A DNA stretch of 14,076 nt, taken from contig JAGMFA010000041.1 of NCBI GenBank assembly GCA_023127875.1, positions 1 to 14,076 of the forward strand, read 5' to 3'. The stretch is from Candidatus Zixiibacteriota bacterium (GTDB lineage Bacteria > Zixibacteria > MSB-5A5 > SM1-73). A program made the position numbers and the translations under genes. How positions within the stretch are numbered: position 1 is the stretch's first letter; every line of letters starts with the position of its first letter. Positions 8,084 through 14,020 of the stretch are shown here, one piece after another. Below the pieces are notes generated by a model, which searched no databases, had not been told where the DNA came from, and saw only the letters and a list, made by a program, of their open reading frames with translations.

Positions 8084-8131
8084 GGAGTGCGCAAGCTTGC
8101 TTGCGCAGCGGAAGCTTCGCTTCCGCACTCC
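8084..8131. repeat. Three-way-junction palindromic element in the ribH-nusB gap
   Basis: The outer arms GGAGTGC (8084-8090) and GCACTCC (8125-8131) enclose two adjacent hairpins. One is TGCGCAAGC / GCTTGCGCA (8088-8107, 2-nt loop) and the other is GCGGAAGC / GCTTCCGC (8108-8126, TTC loop). The two hairpins differ by base changes that keep the pairing, as expected of a selected structure or a REP/MITE-like element. There is no U-tract, so it is not an ordinary terminator. Confidence 0.65.
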
Positions 8132-8198
8132 TAAGTTAATTTGTCAAATCAAATAGTTGATGACATAAGGGTGCGGTTACCCTTTTCTCTTGCATGTT

Positions 8199-8261
8199 CG
8201 GTAGCCGCCCCGCCTCTGGCGGGGCGCTTGTATCCTCGCACCCTGAAGGGTGTGGCTACCG
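8199..8261. repeat. Second multi-hairpin element in the ribH-nusB gap
   Basis: The outer pair CGGTAGCC (8199-8206) / GGCTACCG (8254-8261) encloses CGCCCCGCC / GGCGGGGCG (8206-8226, TCT loop) and CACCC / GGGTG (8239-8252). A small AGGGT/ACCCT pair lies just to the left (8168-8183). The element starts 20 bp beyond the ribH stop. It is REP-like, and GC-rich compared with its surroundings. Confidence 0.6.
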
Positions 8262-8280
8262 TTCCATTCCGACAACTTTC

Positions 8281-8745
8281 TCAAATCTGTTCAAACAACC
8301 TGGTCATCTCTATGGCAGAGAGCGCTGCATCCCAGCCTTTATTACCTGCTTTAGTGCCAGCCCGTTCGATAGCTTGCTCCAAAGTATCAGCGGTGATCAC
8401 TCCAAAGATGGTGGGCACGCCCGTCTCCAGTGATATTCTGGCAACACCTTTAGCCACCTCACTGGCAATATAGTCGAAATGGGGGGTTTGACCTCTGATA
8501 ACCGTCCCCAAACAGATAACCGCATCGAACTTTTTGCTTTTTGTCATTCTATGTGCGGCATAAGGAATCTCAAAGGAACCCGGCACCCAAACTATGGTAA
8601 TCTTCTCTTCCTCAGCACCATGTCGCCTCAAACAATCTAAGGCTCCATCTAAAAGCTTCTGAGTGACAAACTCGTTGAAGCGGCTGACAGTGATTCCAAA
8701 GCTCTTTCCTTTGGCATCCAGCATACCTTTTATTTCTTTAGGCAT
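8281..8745 (-). CDS. ribH: 6,7-dimethyl-8-ribityllumazine synthase
   Basis: The product is 154 aa, the family's normal length. RibH condenses 5-amino-6-ribitylamino-uracil with 3,4-dihydroxy-2-butanone 4-phosphate, the penultimate step to riboflavin, usually as a cytosolic 60-mer or pentamer. Visible motifs are SRFNEF (residues 21-26, with the substrate-stacking Phe), [10 protein letters not shown] (55-64), [14 protein letters not shown] (80-93, with catalytic His89), GVITADT (115-121) and AGNKGWDAA (133-141). GGAG lies 5 nt before the ATG. It sits downstream of ribBA after a 147-bp gap holding a long hairpin and should be under the riboswitch unless an internal promoter exists. Confidence 0.97.
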   Translation of the reverse strand: MPKEIKGMLDAKGKSFGITVSRFNEFVTQKLLDGALDCLRRHGAEEEKITIVWVPGSFEIPYAAHRMTKSKKFDAVICLGTVIRGQTPHFDYIASEVAKGVARISLETGVPTIFGVITADTLEQAIERAGTKAGNKGWDAALSAIEMTRLFEQI

Positions 8746-8786
8746 AAAGACTCCTTTCTAAGGATTTTCTCAAAGACTGAAATGAT

Positions 8787-8847
8787 CTCCCAACAGATGG
8801 AAAGATTAAACAGATGGTATTCTTTAATCTGTTTAATCTGTTGGGAG
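8787..8847. repeat. Long hairpin between ribBA and ribH
   Basis: CTCCCAACAGAT (8787-8798) pairs with ATCTGTTGGGAG (8836-8847), and the pairing continues through TAAACAGAT with a bulge of about 8 nt. The right arm is a tandem 9-mer, TAATCTGTT twice. No U-tract follows on the minus strand, so an mRNA-processing or stability hairpin, or a repeat, is likelier than a terminator. Confidence 0.6.
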
Positions 8848-8892
8848 TCTGCTTGATCTTTTTTAAAAATTTTTTCCAAAAAGCTTTGTGAT

Positions 8893-10155
8893 TTACCCAG
8901 ATTTTTTCTTTGTCTTCTCATTGAAACCCACAATCTGCGACGAACCGTTTTCCTTTATTTTCAAAAGATGCCCCAGCTTGTCCCTCTTTGTCTCCAAATA
9001 TTTGATATTCTCCGGGGTGGGGGGAATTTCGGTGGGAATTCTTTCCGTGACCGTAAGTCCGTAGCCCTCAATCCCGATGATCTTTTTAGGATTATTAGTT
9101 ATGAGCCGAATAGTGGACAGACCCAGATCCACCAGAATCTGGGCACCGATGCCATAGTCGCGTAGATCCGGATCAAAGCCCAGTTCTTTGTTTGCCTGCA
9201 CCGTGTCCAGCCCGCAGTCCTGAAGCTGATAAGCCCTTATCTTGTTGGATAACCCGATCCCTCTTCCCTCCTGTCGCATGTATAAGAACATTCCCAGACC
9301 TTCCTTCTCGATCATGGTCAAAGCGTGGCTGAGCTGATCGCCGCAATCGCATCGAGCCGAACCGAAGACGTCCCCGGTCAGGCACTGCGAATGCACCCGA
9401 ACCAGCACGTTCTCTTTGCCTTTCACCTCCCCCTTCTCTAAGGCTAAATGATGATGTTCATCTATCACGCTTTTGTAAAGATGAAGCTTAAAATGCCCGT
9501 ATTTGGTGGGGAAATCAACGCTTACGATTCTTTTTACCAGTTTCTCTTTCTTTCTCCTATATTCGATCAGATCTTTTACGGTGATTACTTTTAAATCAAA
9601 TCTTTTTGCCATCTCCAAAAGCTTGGGCAGACGAGCCATATGCCCGTCTTCATCCATGATCTCACACAGAACCCCAGCCGGATAAAGTCCTGCCAGCCGT
9701 GCCAGATCCACTGTAGCCTCGGTGTGTCCGGCTCGACTTAATACCCCACCATCCTGAGCCTGGATAGGAAAAATGTGACCTGGTCTGGCCAACTCCTCCG
9801 GCTTGGTATTTGGCTCGATCAAGGTTCTTATGGTCTGAGCTCTGTCATGGGCTGAGATGCCGGTGGTGGTGTTGTATACTGCATCCACCGAAACGGTGAA
9901 GCGGGTGCCCAACTTGGCGGTGTTGACCTTCACCATGGGGGTAAGTTCTAACTGGTCGATCCGCTCTCCGATCATGGGGACGCAGACCAATCCCCGGGCA
10001 AACTTTGAGATAAAATTGATCGCCTCCGGGGTTACCTTCTCTGCCGCAAAAATCATGTCCCCCTCGTTTTCCCGATCCGCATCATCCACCACGATGATAA
10101 TCTTGCCCTTTTTTATATCCTCAATCGCCTCTTCGATGGTGTTTAATTCTGACAT
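8893..10155 (-). CDS. ribBA: Bifunctional 3,4-dihydroxy-2-butanone-4-phosphate synthase / GTP cyclohydrolase II
   Basis: The product is 420 aa. The N-terminal RibB domain has [10 protein letters not shown] (residues 24-33), the acidic loop that binds Mg2+ and ribulose 5-phosphate, then [13 protein letters not shown] (144-156) and [12 protein letters not shown] (164-175). The C-terminal RibA domain has the zinc cysteines C258, C269 and C271 in [26 protein letters not shown] (294-301), and NNPKK (354-358). It supplies both precursors of the pathway, from GTP and from ribulose 5-phosphate. The frame extends to a TTG at 10269, but AAAAAAGGAGAAGTAATT directly precedes the ATG at 10155, and the extension is coded by palindromic repeats. 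A truncated second copy of its start lies upstream. Confidence 0.97.
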   Translation of the reverse strand: MSELNTIEEAIEDIKKGKIIIVVDDADRENEGDMIFAAEKVTPEAINFISKFARGLVCVPMIGERIDQLELTPMVKVNTAKLGTRFTVSVDAVYNTTTGISAHDRAQTIRTLIEPNTKPEELARPGHIFPIQAQDGGVLSRAGHTEATVDLARLAGLYPAGVLCEIMDEDGHMARLPKLLEMAKRFDLKVITVKDLIEYRRKKEKLVKRIVSVDFPTKYGHFKLHLYKSVIDEHHHLALEKGEVKGKENVLVRVHSQCLTGDVFGSARCDCGDQLSHALTMIEKEGLGMFLYMRQEGRGIGLSNKIRAYQLQDCGLDTVQANKELGFDPDLRDYGIGAQILVDLGLSTIRLITNNPKKIIGIEGYGLTVTERIPTEIPPTPENIKYLETKRDKLGHLLKIKENGSSQIVGFNEKTKKKSG

Positions 10156-10180
10156 AATTACTTCTCCTTTTTTCGCCGTT

Positions 10181-10267
10181 GGTTCGGGGTGCCCTTCAGG
10201 GTGAATCCCTTCAGGATGAACCCTCACCCCGAACCTGAAATGTTGCGGGGTAAGGGTACCCCGCAAC
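10181..10267. repeat. Double hairpin element upstream of ribBA
   Basis: GGTTCGGGGTG (10181-10191) pairs perfectly with CACCCCGAACC (10225-10235). Next to it GTTGCGGGGTA (10242-10252) pairs with TACCCCGCAAC (10257-10267) around a 4-nt loop. Between the first arms are degenerate copies of CCTTCAGGRTGAA. It starts 25 bp upstream of the ribBA ATG and interrupts the duplicated ribBA fragment. Confidence 0.7.
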
Positions 10268-10333
10268 AACTGTGATTGTCTTGCCCTGCTTTATATCTGC
10301 AATCGCCTCTTCTATGGTATTTAACTCTGACAT
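10211..10333 (-). pseudogene. ribBA: Truncated duplicate of the ribBA 5' end
   Basis: From the ATG at 10333, which follows the same Shine-Dalgarno context as ribBA (AAAAAGGAGAAGTAA), the first 23 codons read [20 protein letters not shown] and then TVV. This matches the real RibBA start at 19 of 23 residues and about 56 of 69 nucleotides by my hand alignment. About six of the differences are synonymous. The frame then runs into a palindromic element and stops at 10211-10213 after 40 codons. So the fragment is a diverged remnant rather than a fresh tandem copy. It could still be translated as a short leader upstream of ribBA. Confidence 0.85.
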
Positions 10334-10371
10334 TGTTACTTCTCCTTTTTCCTTCACTCACGAACTTCCTC

Positions 10372-10434
10372 GTAGGGACAGGGCTTGTCCCTGTCCTAAC
10401 TTTCAAGGAGGACAGCCACAAGGGCTGTCCCTAC
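10372..10434. repeat. Interspersed palindromic element, copy 2, downstream of the HEPN gene
   Basis: The outer arms GTAGGGACAG (10372-10381) and CTGTCCCTAC (10425-10434) pair perfectly. They enclose hairpins GGACAGGG / CCCTGTCC (10376-10396) and GGACAGCC / GGCTGTCC (10410-10430). The centre, 10395-10419, matches the element at 2399. It lies 30 bp after the HEPN stop, before the ribBA remnant. Confidence 0.7.
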
Positions 10435-10463
10435 ATTCTATTCTTCTTTCCACACTCTCGAAC

Positions 10464-11822
10464 TTAAGAAAAAAGGGCTTTCTCTAACGACTCAATAATT
10501 TCGTTGTGACTCTTATTGCTAATTAGCTTCACAAACTCTTGAATCGAACGTCTCAGATGTTGCTCAATTTTTGAAACTTCTTGGACAGAGATCGAATTTT
10601 TATCGCCAATTTTCTTCGACCCATGTACAATCTTGCTTCTTAAGTGGTATGCCTTCTTGATTTCCGAAAAAATCTGCTTTCGCTCATCAAGAGTCTTTCC
10701 GAGCAATGAGGCAACCCGCATTGCTATTCTGTAGCCATATTCCCCCAGGTTATCACCTTCGAGATATAGGGTCTCAAAAGCTATCATGTAATCAATTAGC
10801 TTATCTTCTGGTCTTTTCCTGTCATAGGCATAATTGAATCTATCAAGAACCAAATTTATGAAGGATGGAATATTCGAAACTGATTTGTCTCCGAAAAGTT
10901 TCTTAAAGAATACCTCAAATTCTTTGGCTTCTATTTCTGTCAATATATATTTACTACATTGAAGATGCTCGCCTCGACGGCTTGAAGATCCTCCACCTAT
11001 CGGAAGCCAAGTTATAGGGATTGTTATTACCGTACTAAAACCTACAATCCCAAGTCTGAACAACCGCAACGCAGTAACCACCTTATTAAATTCAGCTCTT
11101 GCTATCTCGTGAGGATTTTTCTCAGCTTCGTTTTCGCTAACCTCTTTGGGGGCTTTCTCTAGAAATTTTGGTTTTTCAAAATTCTGCAGGATACTGTGCT
11201 TGAAGAAAGGAAGCAGGTTATCAGGCAACCAGCCACTATATTTACTGCTTCTCCAAAGGTCTTCCCGTTCTTTGGTTGTCATGCGTACGATTTTCAAATC
11301 GTCTGCTAAGTTTATTTTCTCCAACTCGCACTGAAAGTTTTGAAGTGGGGCAGAGACAATGAATTTAATCTTCTCAGAATAGAAGAAGTCTTCTACCTTT
11401 GTATAGATGCCATCGAAAAGATCAGCGTTAAACTGAAAGGGTTTATTTTCATCAAATGATTGATAAAGCAAAGGATCCAAAATTCGGTCAGCGTTCACAA
11501 GACTTTTCTCGTGAGTAGGTCCAACCAAATGATTTAGATGCTTACTGATAAGGGGTTCTTCAGCCATGTATTTTTTCAAATTCAATAATTCTTGAAGCTG
11601 CTCAAGTTCCTTCGCATGCCGATAAATAAAGTGCCATAAGAGTGGCACGAATCGATTTCTATACACCCACTGTGAGTCGTTTTTTATTGAAATATCTTGA
11701 ACGATGTCATGCGGAATCGATTCACCCTTTTCAAGGTAACTCTTCAGCAACTCAAAGGCTCCTATCACAAAGTTTTTGCATTTGTCGTAAAAGATATCAT
11801 TTCGTAAATCACTCGGATGCAT
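10464..11822 (-). CDS. ApeA-like HEPN domain protein inserted in the rib operon
   Basis: The product is 452 aa. The C-terminal part reads as an ApeA-like HEPN domain: LDRFNYAYDRKRPEDKLIDY and AFETLYL, then RIAMRVASLLG, and LRSKIVHG with R395-x4-H400, the RNase motif of HEPN proteins. HEPN proteins of this type (PF18739-like) occur in anti-phage and toxin systems, including ApeA, and also alone. The N-terminal 280 residues are mostly charged and unrecognised. The ATG comes 1 bp after the ribE stop, and the AAAGGAGAAGG within the last ribE codons could serve it. Base composition differs: one 60-base sample is 23/60 GC against 37/60 in ribBA. An RNA-cleaving defence or stress role is inference; no antitoxin or partner gene is adjacent. 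Confidence 0.75.
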   Translation of the reverse strand: MHPSDLRNDIFYDKCKNFVIGAFELLKSYLEKGESIPHDIVQDISIKNDSQWVYRNRFVPLLWHFIYRHAKELEQLQELLNLKKYMAEEPLISKHLNHLVGPTHEKSLVNADRILDPLLYQSFDENKPFQFNADLFDGIYTKVEDFFYSEKIKFIVSAPLQNFQCELEKINLADDLKIVRMTTKEREDLWRSSKYSGWLPDNLLPFFKHSILQNFEKPKFLEKAPKEVSENEAEKNPHEIARAEFNKVVTALRLFRLGIVGFSTVITIPITWLPIGGGSSSRRGEHLQCSKYILTEIEAKEFEVFFKKLFGDKSVSNIPSFINLVLDRFNYAYDRKRPEDKLIDYMIAFETLYLEGDNLGEYGYRIAMRVASLLGKTLDERKQIFSEIKKAYHLRSKIVHGSKKIGDKNSISVQEVSKIEQHLRRSIQEFVKLISNKSHNEIIESLEKALFS

Positions 11823-11823
11823 A

Positions 11824-12462
11824 TTACCATCCCTTCTCCTTTAGCCACTCCTCCGTGATCTGGAATCTATCTTTTTTGAGAGTTAGAATTCTTTCCACAT
11901 ATTTCCCGATCAAATCTGTCTCTATGTTAACTGCATCACCTATCTTTTTCTTTCCAAGGGTTGTCTCTTTCATGGTGAATGGAATAACCGAGACGCCGAA
12001 CGAATCTTTCAAAACCTGGACAACTGTAAGGCTTATTCCATCAACTGCCACCGATCCCTTCTCTACAAAATGACTTTGATACTCTTCAGGGAGATCAAAC
12101 TCATATATGTAACTTTGATCCCTTTGATTGATCGATCTTATTCTTCCCACGAAATCAACATGACCGGAAACCAAATGTCCCCCTAAACGGTCAGAAGATC
12201 GCAGAGCTCTTTCCAGATTCACAGAATCTCCGGTTTTGAGCTGACCCAGGTTGGTTCGTTTCAGTGTCTCCTCTACTGCTTCAATTGAGAAGTGGTTGTC
12301 TTTTACCTCAATCACAGTCTGGCAAGCGCCATTTATGTTTACGCTGTCACCCACCTTCAAATCAGACAAGATCTTGAGAGCTTTTACTTTCAATCGCAGG
12401 TTAGCACCGCTTAAAGATGTCTGCTCTATTTTCCCAATTTCTTCTATTATGCCTGTGAACAT
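11824..12462 (-). CDS. ribE: Riboflavin synthase, alpha subunit
   Basis: The product is 212 aa, normal length. It opens with the diagnostic MFTGIIEEIGKI and contains two lumazine-binding repeats of about 95 residues. The first includes VNINGACQTV and the second begins near GGHLVSGHVDFVGRI and includes VAVDGISLTVV. The enzyme dismutates two 6,7-dimethyl-8-ribityllumazine molecules to riboflavin plus the pyrimidine that RibH re-uses, acting as a cytosolic trimer. A short AGG lies 5 nt before the ATG. It is separated from ribD by 30 bp containing part of a heptad array and is followed after 1 bp by the HEPN gene. In many riboswitch-controlled rib operons ribE is followed directly by ribBA, so the HEPN gene looks inserted. 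Confidence 0.97.
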   Translation of the reverse strand: MFTGIIEEIGKIEQTSLSGANLRLKVKALKILSDLKVGDSVNINGACQTVIEVKDNHFSIEAVEETLKRTNLGQLKTGDSVNLERALRSSDRLGGHLVSGHVDFVGRIRSINQRDQSYIYEFDLPEEYQSHFVEKGSVAVDGISLTVVQVLKDSFGVSVIPFTMKETTLGKKKIGDAVNIETDLIGKYVERILTLKKDRFQITEEWLKEKGW

Positions 12463-12479
12463 GATAACCTATTAAAGGA

Positions 12480-12549
12480 CAGTTTGCAGTCTTCAGTTTA
12501 CAGTTAGCTGCCCACTGCTAACTGAAAACTGGCTACTGTCAACTGCAAA
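12480..12549. repeat. Heptad repeat array, CAGNNNN/CTGNNNN type, at the ribD-ribE junction
   Basis: Ten contiguous 7-nt units: CAGTTTG, CAGTCTT, CAGTTTA, CAGTTAG, then CTGCCCA, CTGCTAA, CTGAAAA, CTGGCTA, CTGTCAA, CTGCAAA. The halves are complementary: 12494-12508 pairs with 12517-12531 at 14 of 15 positions and 12483-12490 pairs with 12542-12549. The array overlaps the 3' end of ribD and codes for its last 18 or so residues. Confidence 0.85.
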
Positions 12550-13641
12550 TTTACCCCTTCTGTCGTCAGCAGGATATCCAACCACTAACAAACCATCTTT
12601 GAATTGTTTGTATTCACCATCTTTCAAAATTATAGAATCAGACATCTTTCTTATTCCCAGATCGCCGAAAGGCTCTACCCCCTTGCCTGATATATTCGGG
12701 GAGATAAAATACCAGATTTTGTCAACCAGTTTTTGTCTAAGAAATGTGCCCGCTATCTGGGTTCCTCCTTCTACCAAAAGACTGGTGATACCTTCATCTC
12801 CGGCTTTTTTCAAAAGTGACACAAGATCGAATTCCCCGTCTCTTCTCTTTTTTATTTTCCAGATTTTGAATTCCTTCTGTTTTTTTCTTTCCACTGTCTC
12901 AAGATTTCTGGGGACCACGATAACGTTTTTGTGAGAATCTTTACCAAATTTTTTGAGTTTGCTTCTTATCTCACGCCAGTTGCCGGCAACAATCATCTTA
13001 GATTTAGCAGAATCATCTGATTTGAGGAATGTCTTAAGGTAATCAGTTTCAGTGGTGTTTGCATCACACAAAATGGCATCCACCCACAGCTTTTTGGATT
13101 GGATAAGCTCTGAGAATATCCCTACTCGTTTAACTTCAGACGATTTGGTTTGGCGAATGATTCTTCCATCCAAAGTCTGCGCCACCTTCAGAACAATAAA
13201 AGGAAGCTTGGTAGTGATATACTTAAAATAGACTTCATTTAATTTTCTAGCCTCCTTCTGCAAAATTCCCAGGCTAACCTTGATCCTCTCTTTTTTCAAC
13301 CTTCGCATACCCTTTCCATTCACCTGGGGATTGGGGTCAATTGTTGCACAGACCACCCTCTTTATTCCACTCTGGATGATCAGATCTGTGCAGGGCGGGG
13401 TCTTACCGAAGTGACAGCAAGGTTCAAGGGTGGTATACAACGTGGCTCCTCTGGCTTGATTACCACAGGTTTTAAGAGCAGTTGCCTCAGCGTGGGGTCC
13501 ACCGAACTTTTGGTGATAACCTTTGGCGAGAATCCTGTCCTTCTTCACCACCACGGCGCCCACCATGGGATTTGGAGAGGTTCTCCCTTTGCCTTTCTCT
13601 GCTAACTGAAGCGCCAGGCGCATGAATTTTTCGTCTTTCAT
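12493..13641 (-). CDS. ribD: Bifunctional diaminohydroxyphosphoribosylaminopyrimidine deaminase / reductase
   Basis: The product is 382 aa. The N-terminal deaminase is intact: HAE (residues 50-52) and the zinc ligands H50, C75 and C84 in EPCCHFGKTPPC. The C-terminal reductase keeps LKVAQTLDGRI and LLVEGGTQIAGTFL. However, the usual substrate and NADPH segment (normally ItG-aR and GigTV-DnP-L) is poorly conserved, reading VKRVGIFSELI and DANTTETDY. Residues 367-382 are coded by a heptad DNA repeat and form a peptide repeat, VDSSQFS / VSSGQLT / VN. The enzyme performs the second and third steps of riboflavin synthesis. It is the first gene after the FMN riboswitch. No strong Shine-Dalgarno site precedes the ATG at 13641. 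Confidence 0.95.
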   Translation of the reverse strand: MKDEKFMRLALQLAEKGKGRTSPNPMVGAVVVKKDRILAKGYHQKFGGPHAEATALKTCGNQARGATLYTTLEPCCHFGKTPPCTDLIIQSGIKRVVCATIDPNPQVNGKGMRRLKKERIKVSLGILQKEARKLNEVYFKYITTKLPFIVLKVAQTLDGRIIRQTKSSEVKRVGIFSELIQSKKLWVDAILCDANTTETDYLKTFLKSDDSAKSKMIVAGNWREIRSKLKKFGKDSHKNVIVVPRNLETVERKKQKEFKIWKIKKRRDGEFDLVSLLKKAGDEGITSLLVEGGTQIAGTFLRQKLVDKIWYFISPNISGKGVEPFGDLGIRKMSDSIILKDGEYKQFKDGLLVVGYPADDRRGKFAVDSSQFSVSSGQLTVN

Positions 13642-13660
13642 TTCTAAAACTTCTATTCTA

Positions 13661-13732
13661 CCTCACCCCTTTAGTCCCCTTCAGGGTGAACCCCTCTCCA
13701 TGAAATAAAGAGGGGGATATTAGGGGAAGAGG
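13661..13732. repeat. Imperfect palindrome in the ribD leader
   Basis: A 72-bp C-rich to G-rich element. CCTC pairs with GAGG at the ends (13661-13664 / 13729-13732), CCCCT with AGGGG (13666-13670 / 13722-13726), and CCCCTCT with AGAGGGG in the centre (13691-13697 / 13709-13715, 11-nt loop). It resembles dispersed MITE/REP-like elements and lies between the riboswitch terminator and the ribD start. Confidence 0.55.
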
Positions 13733-13736
13733 TTAT

Positions 13737-13764
13737 AAAAAAATCCCCAGATTTTACTCCGGGG
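13737..13764 (-). terminator. Riboswitch-controlled intrinsic terminator
   Basis: Minus strand: CCCCGGA, loop GUAAAA, then UCUGGGG (13764-13745, 7 bp including one G-U), followed by A and seven U (13744-13737). It is about 48 nt past the aptamer and 95 nt before ribD. Its 5' arm lies inside the proposed antiterminator, as expected of the expression platform. Confidence 0.8.
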
Positions 13765-13921
13765 TGAGATATATAGCATTGTCGATATACAAATATCAAC
13801 TAAAATTCTATTACCTTCTTTCTTCCGGACTTTTACCGTCGGCACTGGAATCTCACCAGTTCAGCCCATATGGACGCGTGGGCTTTCACCACCGATCGAG
13901 GAATTTCACCTCACCCCGAAG
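13757..13921 (-). promoter_or_regulatory. Antiterminator pairing of the FMN riboswitch
   Basis: In the RNA, CUUCGGGGUGAG (13921-13910, the 5' strand of P1 and P2) is complementary to CUCACCCCGGAG (13768-13757, the 5' arm of the terminator) over 12 bp with one G-U. This pairing cannot coexist with the closed aptamer or with the terminator. A short hairpin (13781-13800) lies between. Predicted logic: no FMN gives antitermination; FMN gives the aptamer plus terminator. Confidence 0.65.
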
Positions 13922-13923
13922 GC
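13813..13923 (-). promoter_or_regulatory. FMN riboswitch (RFN element)
   Basis: The minus strand holds the conserved RFN core in order: CCTTCGGGGTGAGG, TGAAATTCCTCGATCGG, GGTGAAAGCCCACG, the AGCCCA/TGGGCT hairpin, GAACTGGTGAGATTCCAGT, GCCGACGGT and AGTCCGGAAGAA. P1 is closed by GCCTTC (13923-13918) with GAAGGT (13818-13813). FMN binding should repress the downstream rib genes. The predicted transcription start coincides with the first P1 base. Confidence 0.97.
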
Positions 13924-13929
13924 TTCAGT

Positions 13930-13957
13930 AATATACGAAACTTCATGTGAAAATCAA
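13930..13957 (-). promoter_or_regulatory. Sigma-70 promoter of the rib operon
   Basis: Minus strand: TTGATT (13957-13952), 16-nt spacer, TATATT (13935-13930). Start of transcription is predicted at about 13923, directly at the riboswitch P1 stem, so the leader carries no extra 5' RNA. Confidence 0.7.
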
Positions 13958-13983
13958 CAAAAAAATGAGTACTTTTGCTCTTC

Positions 13984-14020
13984 GTGGGATGTTGTCCCAG
14001 AGGGGTCTCCGTCATCCCAC
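13984..14020. repeat. Palindromic element upstream of the rib promoter
   Basis: GTGGGATG (13984-13991) pairs perfectly with CATCCCAC (14013-14020). The loop contains TCCCAGAGGGGTCTCCGT, which matches 2081-2098 at 17 of 18 positions. I see nothing else in 14021-14076. Confidence 0.55.

Noticed and set aside
8730..8933. 67-codon minus-strand ORF across the ribBA-ribH gap
   Set aside because: It overlaps the ends of ribBA and ribH in another frame and is coded largely by the hairpin repeat.
10156..10269. N-terminal extension of RibBA to a TTG at 10269
   Set aside because: The extension is coded by palindromic repeats and has no Shine-Dalgarno site. The ATG at 10155 has a strong one and gives the standard N-terminus.
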